Origin: DASWJZ01 sp963739005
GTDB lineage: Bacteria > Pseudomonadota > Alphaproteobacteria > Rhizobiales > Afifellaceae
DNA: 64,000 nucleotides
Direction of reading: 5' to 3'
NCBI GenBank assembly: GCA_963739005.1
Contig: CAVTYQ010000001.1
Location: 124,001 to 188,000, forward strand
Position numbers and translations under genes: made by a program. Shown here in pieces: positions 1 through 7,683 of this stretch (the first letter of the stretch is position 1; each line of letters starts with the position of its first letter). The notes below the pieces were generated by a model, which saw only the letters and a list, made by a program, of their open reading frames with translations, did no database searches and was not told the origin of the DNA.

Positions 1-2
1 GC

Positions 3-1727
3 CTCGCGCTTCTCGGCGTCGCCGTCTATTTCACCATCCTGACTGGTCCGCTCGGCCTTGACCCGGAGAGCCGCGAAGTCATCGACGCCCTCGTCGCGCT
101 CGGCTTCGGTGCTTCGCTCATCTCGATCTTCGCCCGTCTTGGCGGTGGCATCTTCACCAAAGGCGCCGACGTCGGCGGCGACCTCGTCGGCAAGGTGGAA
201 GCGGGCATCCCGGAGGACGACCCGCGCAATCCCGCGACCATCGCCGACAACGTCGGCGACAATGTCGGCGACTGCGCCGGCATGGCCGCCGATCTCTTCG
301 AGACCTACGCGGTAACCGTCGTCGCCACGATGGTGCTCGCTTCGATCTTCTTCGACGGCGCGACGGCGCTCACCATGATGATGCTGCCGCTCCTGATCGG
401 CGGCGCCTGCGTCGTCACCTCGATCATCGGCACGTTCTTCGTGAAGCTCGGCTCCAACAATTCCATCATGGGAGCGCTCTACAAGGGCTTCATCGCCACC
501 GCGCTCCTCTCCATCGTTGCGCTGGCGCTGGTGATCTGGTGGGCGACCGGCTTCTCCACTGAGTTTTCGGTCCAGACAACGGCGGGAGCGCGGAGCTTCA
601 CCGGCCTCAGCCTTCTCTTCTGCGGCGTCACCGGCCTCGCCGTGACCGGCCTCATCATCTGGATCACCGAATACTACACCGGTACCAACTACCGCCCGGT
701 GCAGTCGATCGCGACCGCGTCGATCACAGGCCACGGCACCAACGTGATCCAGGGGCTCGCCGTGTCGCTCGAATCGACGGCGTTGCCGGCGCTCGTCATC
801 ATCGCCGGCATCCTTGTCGCCTACGCGCTCGCCGGCCTCTTCGGCATCGCGATCGCCGTCACCACCATGCTGGCGCTCGCCGGCGTGGTCGTCGCGCTCG
901 ACGCTTTCGGCCCTGTGACCGACAACGCCGGAGGCATTGCCGAGATGGCGGACCTGCCGGCCGACGTGCGCAACACCACCGACGCGCTCGACGCCGTCGG
1001 CAACACGACGAAGGCCGTGACCAAGGGCTACGCCATCGGCTCCGCCGGCCTCGGCGCGCTGGTGCTCTTCGCCGCCTACACCTCTGATCTGCAGTATTTT
1101 TCCGCGCACGCCGAACCGGGCTCGTTCTTCGAGGGCGTGACGGTGAACTTCTCGCTCTCCAATCCCTACGTCGTCGTTGGCCTGCTCTTCGGTGGCCTCT
1201 TGCCTTACCTCTTCGGGGGCATTGCGATGACCGCGGTCGGTCGCGCCGCAAGCTCCATCGTGGAGGAGGTGCGCCGCCAGTTCCGCGAGAAGCCGGGCAT
1301 CATGCAGGGCACGGAGAAGCCGGATTACGGCCGCGCCGTCGACATCCTGACGCGCGCCGCGATCCGCGAGATGATCGTGCCATCGCTTCTGCCGGTGCTC
1401 TCGCCGCTCGTCTGCTTCGGCGTGATCTATCTGATCGCCGGCAAGTCGGAGGCGTTCTCGGCGCTCGGGGCGATGCTGCTCGGGGTCATCGTCAATGGGC
1501 TCTTCGTGGCGATCTCGATGACGGCCGGCGGCGGGGCCTGGGACAACGCCAAGAAATACATCGAGGACGGCCATTACGGCGGCAAGGGGTCGGAGGCGCA
1601 CAAGGCGGCGGTGACCGGCGACACGGTCGGCGATCCCTACAAGGACACGGCCGGCCCAGCGGTGAACCCGATGATCAAGATCACCAACATCGTGGCGCTG
1701 CTGCTCTTAGCCGTGCTGGCGCACTGA
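3..1727 (+). CDS. hppA: Membrane-bound proton-pumping pyrophosphatase, 5' end missing
   Basis: The frame is open from the window edge, so the N-terminus is cut off. The enzyme couples hydrolysis of pyrophosphate to proton export across the cytoplasmic membrane. The substrate-binding motifs are plain: GGGIFTKGADVGGDLVGKVE, then DDPRNPATIADNVGDNVGDC, then several long hydrophobic helices and a C-terminal block with SMTAGGGAWDNAKKYIE. In this family a Lys in GNTTKA followed by Thr (here GNTTKAVTKGYAIGSAGL) marks the K+-independent class, so this one is predicted to be K+-independent. It converges on the BamE-type lipoprotein gene. Identity is certain; the ion class is inferred from the family rule. 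Confidence 0.97.
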   Translation, partial: LALLGVAVYFTILTGPLGLDPESREVIDALVALGFGASLISIFARLGGGIFTKGADVGGDLVGKVEAGIPEDDPRNPATIADNVGDNVGDCAGMAADLFETYAVTVVATMVLASIFFDGATALTMMMLPLLIGGACVVTSIIGTFFVKLGSNNSIMGALYKGFIATALLSIVALALVIWWATGFSTEFSVQTTAGARSFTGLSLLFCGVTGLAVTGLIIWITEYYTGTNYRPVQSIATASITGHGTNVIQGLAVSLESTALPALVIIAGILVAYALAGLFGIAIAVTTMLALAGVVVALDAFGPVTDNAGGIAEMADLPADVRNTTDALDAVGNTTKAVTKGYAIGSAGLGALVLFAAYTSDLQYFSAHAEPGSFFEGVTVNFSLSNPYVVVGLLFGGLLPYLFGGIAMTAVGRAASSIVEEVRRQFREKPGIMQGTEKPDYGRAVDILTRAAIREMIVPSLLPVLSPLVCFGVIYLIAGKSEAFSALGAMLLGVIVNGLFVAISMTAGGGAWDNAKKYIEDGHYGGKGSEAHKAAVTGDTVGDPYKDTAGPAVNPMIKITNIVALLLLAVLAH

Positions 1728-1778
1728 GCGGTATCGGTCGTCGACGCCGCGTCGAGGACCGCGCGGCCGATCCCGTCG

Positions 1779-2252
1779 TTATTGGCCGGGCCCCGGAGCG
1801 GAGGGGTGCGGCACGCCGCTCGGGCCAAGGCCGGTCGCCGCGAAGAGCTGCGAGACGAACGACATATCCTTGCCGCCGGTCGGGGTCGTGCGCGACACCA
1901 GGTCGACGATCACGCCGTCCTTCAGCCCGTAATTGGCGATCTTCGCGACCTGGCTGCTCTGGTCGAAATAGATGGCGAGCACGGTCTGGTCGATGACGTG
2001 CGAGTTCAGGAAGGCGATCGGCCGGTTGGTCTTCTGCGAGATGTAGTAGAAGACCTCGCCGCCGAAGTCGGCGGTGGTCGTGGGCGTGCCGAGCGTCAGC
2101 AGCACCTGTTCCCGCGGCGCGCCGACCTGCACCTGCTGCAGCGACGATTCGGAAGGGACGTAGCCGCGCGTCAGCGTCTCCCCGATGCAGCCGCTGAGCG
2201 CGACGGCGGCGAAAAGCGCCACCGCAGCCCCTTGGAATTTCCGTGCCCGCAT
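1779..2252 (-). CDS. bamE: Outer-membrane assembly lipoprotein, BamE/OmlA (SmpA) family
   Basis: A 157-aa lipoprotein. The start at 2252 is preceded by GAGGAAGGAAACG, a strong ribosome site; the much longer open frame upstream of it is antisense to the next gene and is rejected. The N-terminus has a basic start, a hydrophobic stretch and the lipobox LSGC (Cys at about 22). The SmpA/OmlA fold follows (QVQVGAPREQVLLTLGTPTT, then FGGEVFYYISQK). The family belongs to the outer-membrane protein assembly complex. In Hyphomicrobiales it usually sits beside the ubiquinol-cytochrome c chaperone and DUF177 genes, as here, where those genes are divergent. The last 15 or so residues are Gly/Pro-rich and look disordered. 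Confidence 0.9.
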   Translation of the reverse strand: MRARKFQGAAVALFAAVALSGCIGETLTRGYVPSESSLQQVQVGAPREQVLLTLGTPTTTADFGGEVFYYISQKTNRPIAFLNSHVIDQTVLAIYFDQSSQVAKIANYGLKDGVIVDLVSRTTPTGGKDMSFVSQLFAATGLGPSGVPHPSAPGPGQ

Positions 2253-2354
2253 CGTTTCCTTCCTCTGGCGGCTTGCTAGCCGCGTCGCCGGCCCTTTGCA
2301 ATGGCGGTCGGCATCGCGCGCGTGTATGGCGGGGGTGAGGCGAAGGAGCCGGGG

Positions 2355-2897
2355 ATGCTCTTTTCGAGGGCGCGGCGAAACGAACGGGAGGCCGCCGAGC
2401 GGGTCTACGGTGCGGCGCTTGCCGCCGCGCGGCGGCCGCATTTCTACCTGCGATGCGGCGTCCCCGACACCTTGCAGGGGCGCTTCGAGATGGTTGCGCT
2501 CAACCTCTTTCCCGTCCTTCACCGGCTGACCCTCGACCCCGGCGACGATCCGGAGCTCGCGCGGCGTGTGGCCGAAAGCTTCGTCGACGATATGGACGAC
2601 GCGCTGCGCGGGGTCGGCGTCAGCGACACGCGCGTGCCGAAGCGCATGAAGACGCTCTACGCCTCGTTTGCCGGTCGGGTCGTGGCCTACGGGCAGGCGC
2701 TCGGCGAAAGTGAGGAAGCGGTCGGCGCGGCAATCGCGCGGAACGTCTTTCCCGATGGCGGCGAGGCGCGGCATGTCGTGGCGCTCGCGCGCTACCTCTG
2801 CGACGCGGTTCGCGCGGTCGGCGCTGCGGACCTCTCGGCGCTTAGGCGCGGCGAGCTGTCGTTGCCGGATGTCGAGATCGGGGAGGCGCAGGCGTGA
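2355..2897 (+). CDS. Ubiquinol-cytochrome c chaperone family protein
   Basis: A 180-aa protein of the Cbp3/UPF0174 family, whose mitochondrial relative helps cytochrome b maturation for the bc1 complex. Seen here: RPHFYLRCGVPDTLQGRFEM near the N-terminus, then an all-helical body (VAESFVDDMDDALRGVGVSD, PKRMKTLYASFAGRVVAYGQ) typical of the family. I chose the ATG at 2355 because GGAG lies at the right distance and the earlier ATG at 2301 would add a non-conserved tail. The stop overlaps the GTG start of the next gene (GTGA), so the two are probably translationally coupled. Confidence 0.85.
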   Translation: MLFSRARRNEREAAERVYGAALAAARRPHFYLRCGVPDTLQGRFEMVALNLFPVLHRLTLDPGDDPELARRVAESFVDDMDDALRGVGVSDTRVPKRMKTLYASFAGRVVAYGQALGESEEAVGAAIARNVFPDGGEARHVVALARYLCDAVRAVGAADLSALRRGELSLPDVEIGEAQA

Positions 2898-3421
2898 GCG
2901 GCCGGCCTTTCTCGCATCTTGTGCGAGTCGAGCGCCTCCCGCCGGGCGGCAAGCACTTCCGCGTCGAGGCGCGTGAGAGCGAGCGCAGTGCGATCGCCGA
3001 GGCGCTCGGCATCGTCGGCGTCGCGGCGCTTGCCGTCGATGTCGACATCCGGCCGCTTGCGGGGGCGTCAATCGGCGTCCGCGGCACGGTGACCGCCTCG
3101 GTCGTGCAGACTGACGTGGTGACGATCGAGCCGCTCGCGCAGGAGATGGTCGAAGAGATCGACGTCGCTCTCTCGCCGGCCGAGGCGACCGGCCGCCGAA
3201 GGGAGAAGGCTGTGACCGACGCGGAGCCCGCGGAGGAGCGCGACGTCTACCATAACGGGCAGGTCGACCTCGGCGCTATCGCGGTCGAGCATCTGGCGAT
3301 CGGGCTCGATCCCTATCCGCGGGCGGCCGGCGTCGAGTTTCCCGGCTACATCGAGGATGATCCGACGGCCGCAAGCTCCCCGTTTGCAGCGCTTCAGCGC
3401 CTGAAACGCGACCAGGAATAG
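2894..3421 (+). CDS. DUF177 / YceD family protein
   Basis: A 175-aa YceD-like protein starting at a GTG that overlaps the previous stop. The family is linked to accumulation of 23S rRNA and sits upstream of fatty-acid genes in many bacteria. The conserved core is visible as VTASVVQTDVVTIEPLAQEM (in the E. coli-type proteins this region carries Cys residues, absent here), followed by the acidic block and DLGAIAVEHLAIGLDPYPR near the C-terminus. The canonical neighbour in many genomes is rpmF-plsX; here it leads directly to plsX, which starts 82 bases downstream. Exact biochemical role is not settled for the family. Confidence 0.85.
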   Translation: MSGRPFSHLVRVERLPPGGKHFRVEARESERSAIAEALGIVGVAALAVDVDIRPLAGASIGVRGTVTASVVQTDVVTIEPLAQEMVEEIDVALSPAEATGRRREKAVTDAEPAEERDVYHNGQVDLGAIAVEHLAIGLDPYPRAAGVEFPGYIEDDPTAASSPFAALQRLKRDQE

Positions 3422-3503
3422 AGGGGGAACGGGTTCCCCCGCTACTTGCCATGCGAGGCGCAAGGGTTATGTTCCGGCCTCCCGCGCGAGAAGCGACGTC
3501 TTG

Positions 3504-4562
3504 ATGTCCCAGACGATAACGATTTCCCTCGACGCCATGGGGGGCGACGCCGCACCGCACGCCGTAATCGGAGGTGCGGCCATTGCTCTCGATCGCCGGC
3601 CGGATCTGCGTTTCCTGATCTATGGCGACGAAGCGGTCGTGCGGCCGGTGCTCGAAGCGCATCCGCGCGTCAAAGAGAAGTCCGACCTGCGGCATTGCAC
3701 CGTGACCGTGCAGATGGACGACAAGCCGAGCCTGGCGCTCCGGAAAGGGCGCTGGAAATCGTCGATGTGGCGGACGATCCAGGCAGTGCGCGATCACGAG
3801 GCAGGCGCCGCCGTCTCCGCCGGCAACACCGGCGCGCTGATGGCAATGGCGAAGTTCTGCCTGAAGCCGCTTCCCGGCATCGAGCGCCCCGCGATCGCCG
3901 CGATCTGGCCGACGATGCGCGGCGAAAGCATTGTGCTCGACGTCGGCGCGACGATCGGGGCCGATGCCGGCATGCTCGCCGACTTCGCGGTAATGGGCGC
4001 GGCGATGGCGCGGTCGGTGTTCGGCCTCGACCGGCCGACGGTCGGGCTCTTGAACGTCGGCGTCGAGGAGATGAAGGGCGTGGAGGAGGTGCGCGAGGCC
4101 GGACGCATCCTGCGCGCGATGAATCATCCGGGCTTCGACTATCGCGGCTTCGTGGAGGGCGACGACCTCGGCAAGGGCACCGTCGACGTCGCGGTCACCG
4201 AAGGGTTCGCCGGGAACATCGCGCTGAAGACCGCCGAAGGGACGGCGCGGCAGATCGCCGAGTACCTGCGCGCGGCGATGACGCGGACCTGGGCGTCGCG
4301 GCTCGGCTACATTTTCGCCTACTCGGCCTTCCGGCTGCTCAGAGAGAAGATGGACCCGCGCAAGGTGAATGGCGGCGTCTTCCTCGGGCTGAACGGCGTC
4401 GTCATCAAGTCGCACGGGGGGACCGACGCGGAGGGCTTCGCAAGCGCCATCGATCTTGCCCGCGAGATGGCGCGGAACGACCTCGTGCGCCTGATCGCCG
4501 AGGATCGCGCGCTCGGCGCGGGCGCAGCAGAACCGCAGCGGATGGCGGCGGCGTCCGCATGA
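3504..4562 (+). CDS. plsX: Phosphate acyltransferase PlsX
   Basis: A 352-aa enzyme that converts acyl-ACP and phosphate to acyl-phosphate, the first step of the PlsX/PlsY route to phosphatidic acid. The N-terminal ISLDAMGGDAAPHAV is the family hallmark, with SAGNTGALMA in the middle and GFAGNIALKTAEGTA later. TTG at 3501 directly precedes ATG at 3504; I take the ATG. The stop overlaps the fabH start (ATGATG/TGA), the usual plsX-fabH coupling. A 694-aa open frame running across this gene in another frame is a shadow that only becomes coding at fabH. Confidence 0.96.
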   Translation: MSQTITISLDAMGGDAAPHAVIGGAAIALDRRPDLRFLIYGDEAVVRPVLEAHPRVKEKSDLRHCTVTVQMDDKPSLALRKGRWKSSMWRTIQAVRDHEAGAAVSAGNTGALMAMAKFCLKPLPGIERPAIAAIWPTMRGESIVLDVGATIGADAGMLADFAVMGAAMARSVFGLDRPTVGLLNVGVEEMKGVEEVREAGRILRAMNHPGFDYRGFVEGDDLGKGTVDVAVTEGFAGNIALKTAEGTARQIAEYLRAAMTRTWASRLGYIFAYSAFRLLREKMDPRKVNGGVFLGLNGVVIKSHGGTDAEGFASAIDLAREMARNDLVRLIAEDRALGAGAAEPQRMAAASA

Positions 4563-5530
4563 TGCGTTCCGTGGTGCGCGGGATCGGAAGCTACCTTCCC
4601 GCCAAAGTTCTGACCAACGCCGACCTCGAAGCGATGGTCGACACCTCCGACGACTGGATCGTCCAGCGGACCGGAATCCGCGAGCGGCACATCGCGGCGG
4701 AGGGCGAGGTCACCTCCGATCTGGCGACCGCGGCGGCGCGCGAAGCGTTGAAAGACGCCAAGCTCGTCGCCTCCGACATCGACCTGATCGTGCTGGCGAC
4801 GTCGACGCCCGACAACACGTTTCCCGCGAGCGCCGTCACGGTGCAGAACAATCTCGGCATCCACGAGGGCGCCGCCTTCGATCTCCAGGCGGTATGCACC
4901 GGCTTCGTCTATGCGCTCTCCACCGCCGACGCGATGCTGAAGTCGGGACACGGCAAGCGCGCGCTCGTGATCGGCGCTGAGACCTTCTCGCGCATCCTCG
5001 ACTGGAGCGACCGCACGACCTGCGTGCTTTTCGGCGATGGCGCCGGCGCGTTTGTGATCGAGGCGGAAGAAGGGAAGGGCACGATCGCCGATCGCGGACT
5101 GCTCACCTCGCATCTGCGCTCCGACGGCAGCCACAAGACCAAGCTCTACGTCGACGGCGGCCCGTCGGGGACGGGCACAGTCGGCCACGTCCGCATGGAG
5201 GGGCGCGAGGTCTTCAAGCACGCCGTCGGCATGATCTCCGACGTGATCAACGCCGCCTTCGCGGCGACCGGCACCACCGCCGACGACATCGACTGGTTCG
5301 TGCCGCACCAGGCCAATCAGCGCATCATCGACGCGAGCGCGAAGAAGCTCGGCATCGCCCAGAAGAAGGTCGTCTCGACGGTGGCGCTGCACGGCAACAC
5401 GTCGGCCGCCTCAATTCCGCTCGCGCTCCACGTCGCCGTCCGCGACGGACGCATAAAGCGCGGCAATCTGGTCATGCTGGAGGCGATGGGCGGGGGCTTT
5501 ACCTGGGGCTCCGCGCTCCTCCGCTGGTGA
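4559..5530 (+). CDS. fabH: 3-oxoacyl-ACP synthase III (FabH)
   Basis: A 323-aa condensing enzyme that joins acetyl-CoA to malonyl-ACP to start fatty-acid chains. The catalytic triad is visible: Cys113 in AVCTGFVYA, His250 in VPHQANQRI and Asn280 in LHGNTSAASIPLA. The N-terminal RGIGSYLPAKVLTNADLE and SDDWIVQRTGIRERHIA are family signatures. The start codon overlaps the plsX stop; two Met codons are in tandem (4559 and 4562) and either may be used. Length and motifs are normal. Confidence 0.97.
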   Translation: MMRSVVRGIGSYLPAKVLTNADLEAMVDTSDDWIVQRTGIRERHIAAEGEVTSDLATAAAREALKDAKLVASDIDLIVLATSTPDNTFPASAVTVQNNLGIHEGAAFDLQAVCTGFVYALSTADAMLKSGHGKRALVIGAETFSRILDWSDRTTCVLFGDGAGAFVIEAEEGKGTIADRGLLTSHLRSDGSHKTKLYVDGGPSGTGTVGHVRMEGREVFKHAVGMISDVINAAFAATGTTADDIDWFVPHQANQRIIDASAKKLGIAQKKVVSTVALHGNTSAASIPLALHVAVRDGRIKRGNLVMLEAMGGGFTWGSALLRW

Positions 5531-5617
5531 TTCGCCGATGTTGACCGGGAATGCCCGGCCGCATAGGCTAAGTCCCTTAATACAAAACCATTCCTCGAAA
5601 AGACGGTGCGGGCGGCG

Positions 5618-5947
5618 ATGGGGGGCAAGACGATAACGCGGGCTGACCTGGCCGAGGCCGTGTTCCGGCGTCTCGGCCTGTCACGGACCGAATCTGCAAG
5701 CATGGTGGAGATGGTGCTCAAGGAGATTTCCGACGCCATCATTTCCGGCGAGACCGTCAAGCTCTCGTCATTCGGGTCCTTCATGATCCGCGACAAGGGG
5801 CTGCGCGTCGGGCGAAACCCGAAGACGGGGCGCGAGGTCCCGATCCCGCCGCGCCGCGTGACGGTCTTCAAGCCGAGCAACATCATGAAGAGCCGCATCA
5901 ACGAGGGTCTGTCGGGCGAGCCGCGGGCCGAAGAAGCCGCGGAGTAG
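5618..5947 (+). CDS. ihfA: Integration host factor alpha subunit
   Basis: A 109-aa DNA-bending protein of the HU/IHF family. It has the usual IHF-alpha start (GKTITRADLAEAVFRRLGLS) and the DNA-minor-groove arm KGLRVGRNPKTGREVPIPPR. An in-frame GTG at 5606 exists, but the ATG at 5618 matches the conserved N-terminus. The C-terminus is extended by about ten acidic residues. The 87-base gap after fabH suggests its own promoter; TTGACC at 5541 is a possible -35, without a clear -10. IHF is also the usual host cofactor for tyrosine integrases such as the one at 9270. Confidence 0.96.
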   Translation: MGGKTITRADLAEAVFRRLGLSRTESASMVEMVLKEISDAIISGETVKLSSFGSFMIRDKGLRVGRNPKTGREVPIPPRRVTVFKPSNIMKSRINEGLSGEPRAEEAAE

Positions 5948-5966
5948 CGGCGAAGGCGGCGTTGAA

Positions 5967-6494
5967 ATGAAGGCGCCCGACGCTTTCCGTACCATCAGCG
6001 AAGTCGCGCAGGAGCTCGACCTGCCGCAGCACGTGCTGCGCTTCTGGGAGACGCGCTTCGCGCAGATCAAGCCGATGAAACGCGGCGGCGGGCGCCGTTA
6101 CTATCGCCCCGAGGACGTCGACCTCCTGCGCGGGATACGCCTGCTCCTCTACGGCGAGGGCTTCACCATCCGCGGCGTGCAGCGCCTCCTGAAGGAGAAG
6201 GGCGTCAGCTTCGTGGTTGAGGTCGGGCAGACGGGCTCGGTCGAGACCGTGACGGCCGCGGAGCCGGAAGCCGAGGAGGAGGGCGACGAAGAGGCGCGCC
6301 GAGCCGTTCGCGCTCCGGCCGTTCAGTCCGCCGACGAGGAACTGCCTGCGGCGATGATGGCGACACCGGCGCCGGTGGCCATCCCGGTGCCCGCGCCGAC
6401 AGTCTTCAAACTTGCGCCGGACAGGCGGCGACGGATGGAAACGGCGCTCTCCGATCTGCTCGAAGCGAAGCGGCTGCTCGAACAGGTGCGATAG
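5967..6494 (+). CDS. MerR-family transcriptional regulator
   Basis: A 175-aa regulator immediately after ihfA, the usual Hyphomicrobiales order. The MerR winged HTH is clear at residues 5-75: FRTISEVAQELDLPQHVLRF, WETRFAQIKPMKRGGGRRYY and the second part GFTIRGVQRLLKEKG. The middle (about 90-140) is low-complexity Glu/Ala/Pro-rich. A short helical C-terminus (METALSDLLEAKRLLEQVR) could be a dimerisation helix. No metal-binding Cys residues are seen, so metal sensing is unlikely. Target and signal are unknown. Confidence 0.9.
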   Translation: MKAPDAFRTISEVAQELDLPQHVLRFWETRFAQIKPMKRGGGRRYYRPEDVDLLRGIRLLLYGEGFTIRGVQRLLKEKGVSFVVEVGQTGSVETVTAAEPEAEEEGDEEARRAVRAPAVQSADEELPAAMMATPAPVAIPVPAPTVFKLAPDRRRRMETALSDLLEAKRLLEQVR

Positions 6495-6670
6495 CCCTAC
6501 GTTTCCGCGCACGTTCCAATCGACCTTTGCGCGTTCGTTCTTTTCGTTGCCGCGGCCACCATCTCGTGATGGCGAAAATCTCTTTGGGACGCCGTTTTTG
6601 GCGTGCCGGCCGCCCCGTCAGCGATTTGCAAGCTTCCCCGTGCGAAACCGAAGCGCTAGGTCCGTCCGAT

Positions 6671-7021
6671 ATGTTTCGCAGACTGCCACTCCTGGTTCTG
6701 ATCGTCGCCACGCTTGCGATCGCCGCGCCCGTCGTGCTCCGCGCCGAGGACGGCGCCTACGCCGGGGATGAGGGGCTCGACAGCGATTCCGATCACGACC
6801 GCGCGCGCGATCTCCTCGAGCGCGGCGAGATCAACTCGCTTCGCGAAATCATGGGCCGGGTCGCGGACCAGCATCCCGGCGAGGTCATCGGGATCTCGCT
6901 CGTCCGCAAACACCAGCGTTGGGTGTATAAGTTCAAGATCCTGACCGCGGACGGGACGTTGCAGGAGGTGAGCGTCGACGCGAAGAGCATGGATGTCATC
7001 CGCGAAGAGAGCGGCAATTGA
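6671..7021 (+). CDS. feuN: Small periplasmic PepSY protein, FeuN-like
   Basis: A 116-aa secreted protein: signal peptide MFRRLPLLVLIVATLAIA with probable cleavage near VLRAEDG, then a single PepSY-type domain (ERGEINSLREIMGRVADQHP, VIGISLVRKHQRWVYKFKIL). Its stop overlaps the TTG start of the response-regulator gene. In Sinorhizobium a small periplasmic protein, FeuN, is encoded directly upstream of feuP-feuQ and restrains the FeuQ sensor; size, domain and order match that arrangement, so I infer the same role. The 176 bases upstream (6495-6670) hold no gene I can support and probably contain the promoter. Confidence 0.75.
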   Translation: MFRRLPLLVLIVATLAIAAPVVLRAEDGAYAGDEGLDSDSDHDRARDLLERGEINSLREIMGRVADQHPGEVIGISLVRKHQRWVYKFKILTADGTLQEVSVDAKSMDVIREESGN

Positions 7022-7683
7022 GGATCCTTCTCGCCGAGGACGAGCCGCGCGTCGCGGCTGACATCACTGCTGCGCTCGAGCGATCGGGCTATGTCGTCGA
7101 CCGCGTCGCCGACGGGGAGGCGGCCTGGTTCCAGGGCGACACGGAAGAGTACGACGCCGCCGTACTCGACCTCGGATTGCCGAAGCTCGACGGTCTCAAT
7201 GTGCTGAAGCGCTGGCGCGCCAACGGCCGCCGCTTCCCGGTCGTGGTGCTCACCGCGCGCGGCGCCTGGACGGAGCGCGTAGAGGGTATCGACGCCGGCG
7301 CCGACGACTATCTTCCAAAACCGTTCGAGATGGACGAACTCCTGGCGCGACTGCGAGCCGTCTTGCGTCGCACGGCCGGTCAAGTCTCGCCGGTGCTGAC
7401 GGCGGGCGAGGTGGCGCTCGACACGCGCCAGATGAGCATCGCGGTGCGCGGCGTTCCGGTGCAGCTCTCGCCGCTTGAATACCGTCTGCTTTCCTACCTG
7501 ATGCACAATGCCGGGCGGGTGATCCCGGCGACGGAGCTGGCCGATCACCTCTACGACCTCGACCACGACCGCGACAGCAACGCGGTCGAGGTCATTGTCG
7601 CGCGGCTGCGGCGCAAGCTCGGCACGAACCTCATTGAGACGCGGCGCGGGTTTGGCTATTTCGTGCCGGGCGAACCGCCGTGA
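7018..7683 (+). CDS. feuP: OmpR-type response regulator, FeuP-like
   Basis: A 221-aa two-domain regulator. Receiver domain 1-115 has the acidic pocket E7/D8 and the phospho-acceptor Asp51 in AVLDLGLPKLDG, plus Lys in YLPKPFEMDELL. The C-terminal winged helix (about 130-220) ends in the typical ARLRRKLG and TRRGFGYFV. It starts with TTG inside the feuN stop and its own stop overlaps the kinase start, so the three genes are one translationally coupled unit. In Sinorhizobium FeuP controls cyclic-glucan export (ndvA); whether that holds here is inference. Confidence 0.88.
   Translation: MRILLAEDEPRVAADITAALERSGYVVDRVADGEAAWFQGDTEEYDAAVLDLGLPKLDGLNVLKRWRANGRRFPVVVLTARGAWTERVEGIDAGADDYLPKPFEMDELLARLRAVLRRTAGQVSPVLTAGEVALDTRQMSIAVRGVPVQLSPLEYRLLSYLMHNAGRVIPATELADHLYDLDHDRDSNAVEVIVARLRRKLGTNLIETRRGFGYFVPGEPP

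Noticed and set aside
2253..3071. Long N-terminal extension of the BamE-type gene
   Set aside because: It would be antisense to the ubiquinol-cytochrome c chaperone gene; the start at 2252 has a strong ribosome site and lipoprotein signal.
3446..4558. N-terminal 370 residues of a 694-aa frame that runs into fabH
   Set aside because: It overlaps plsX in another frame, is Arg-rich, and only its last 323 codons are a real gene.
5541..5569. Promoter of ihfA (TTGACC plus a weak -10)
   Set aside because: The -10 match is poor (three of six), so I only mention it under ihfA.
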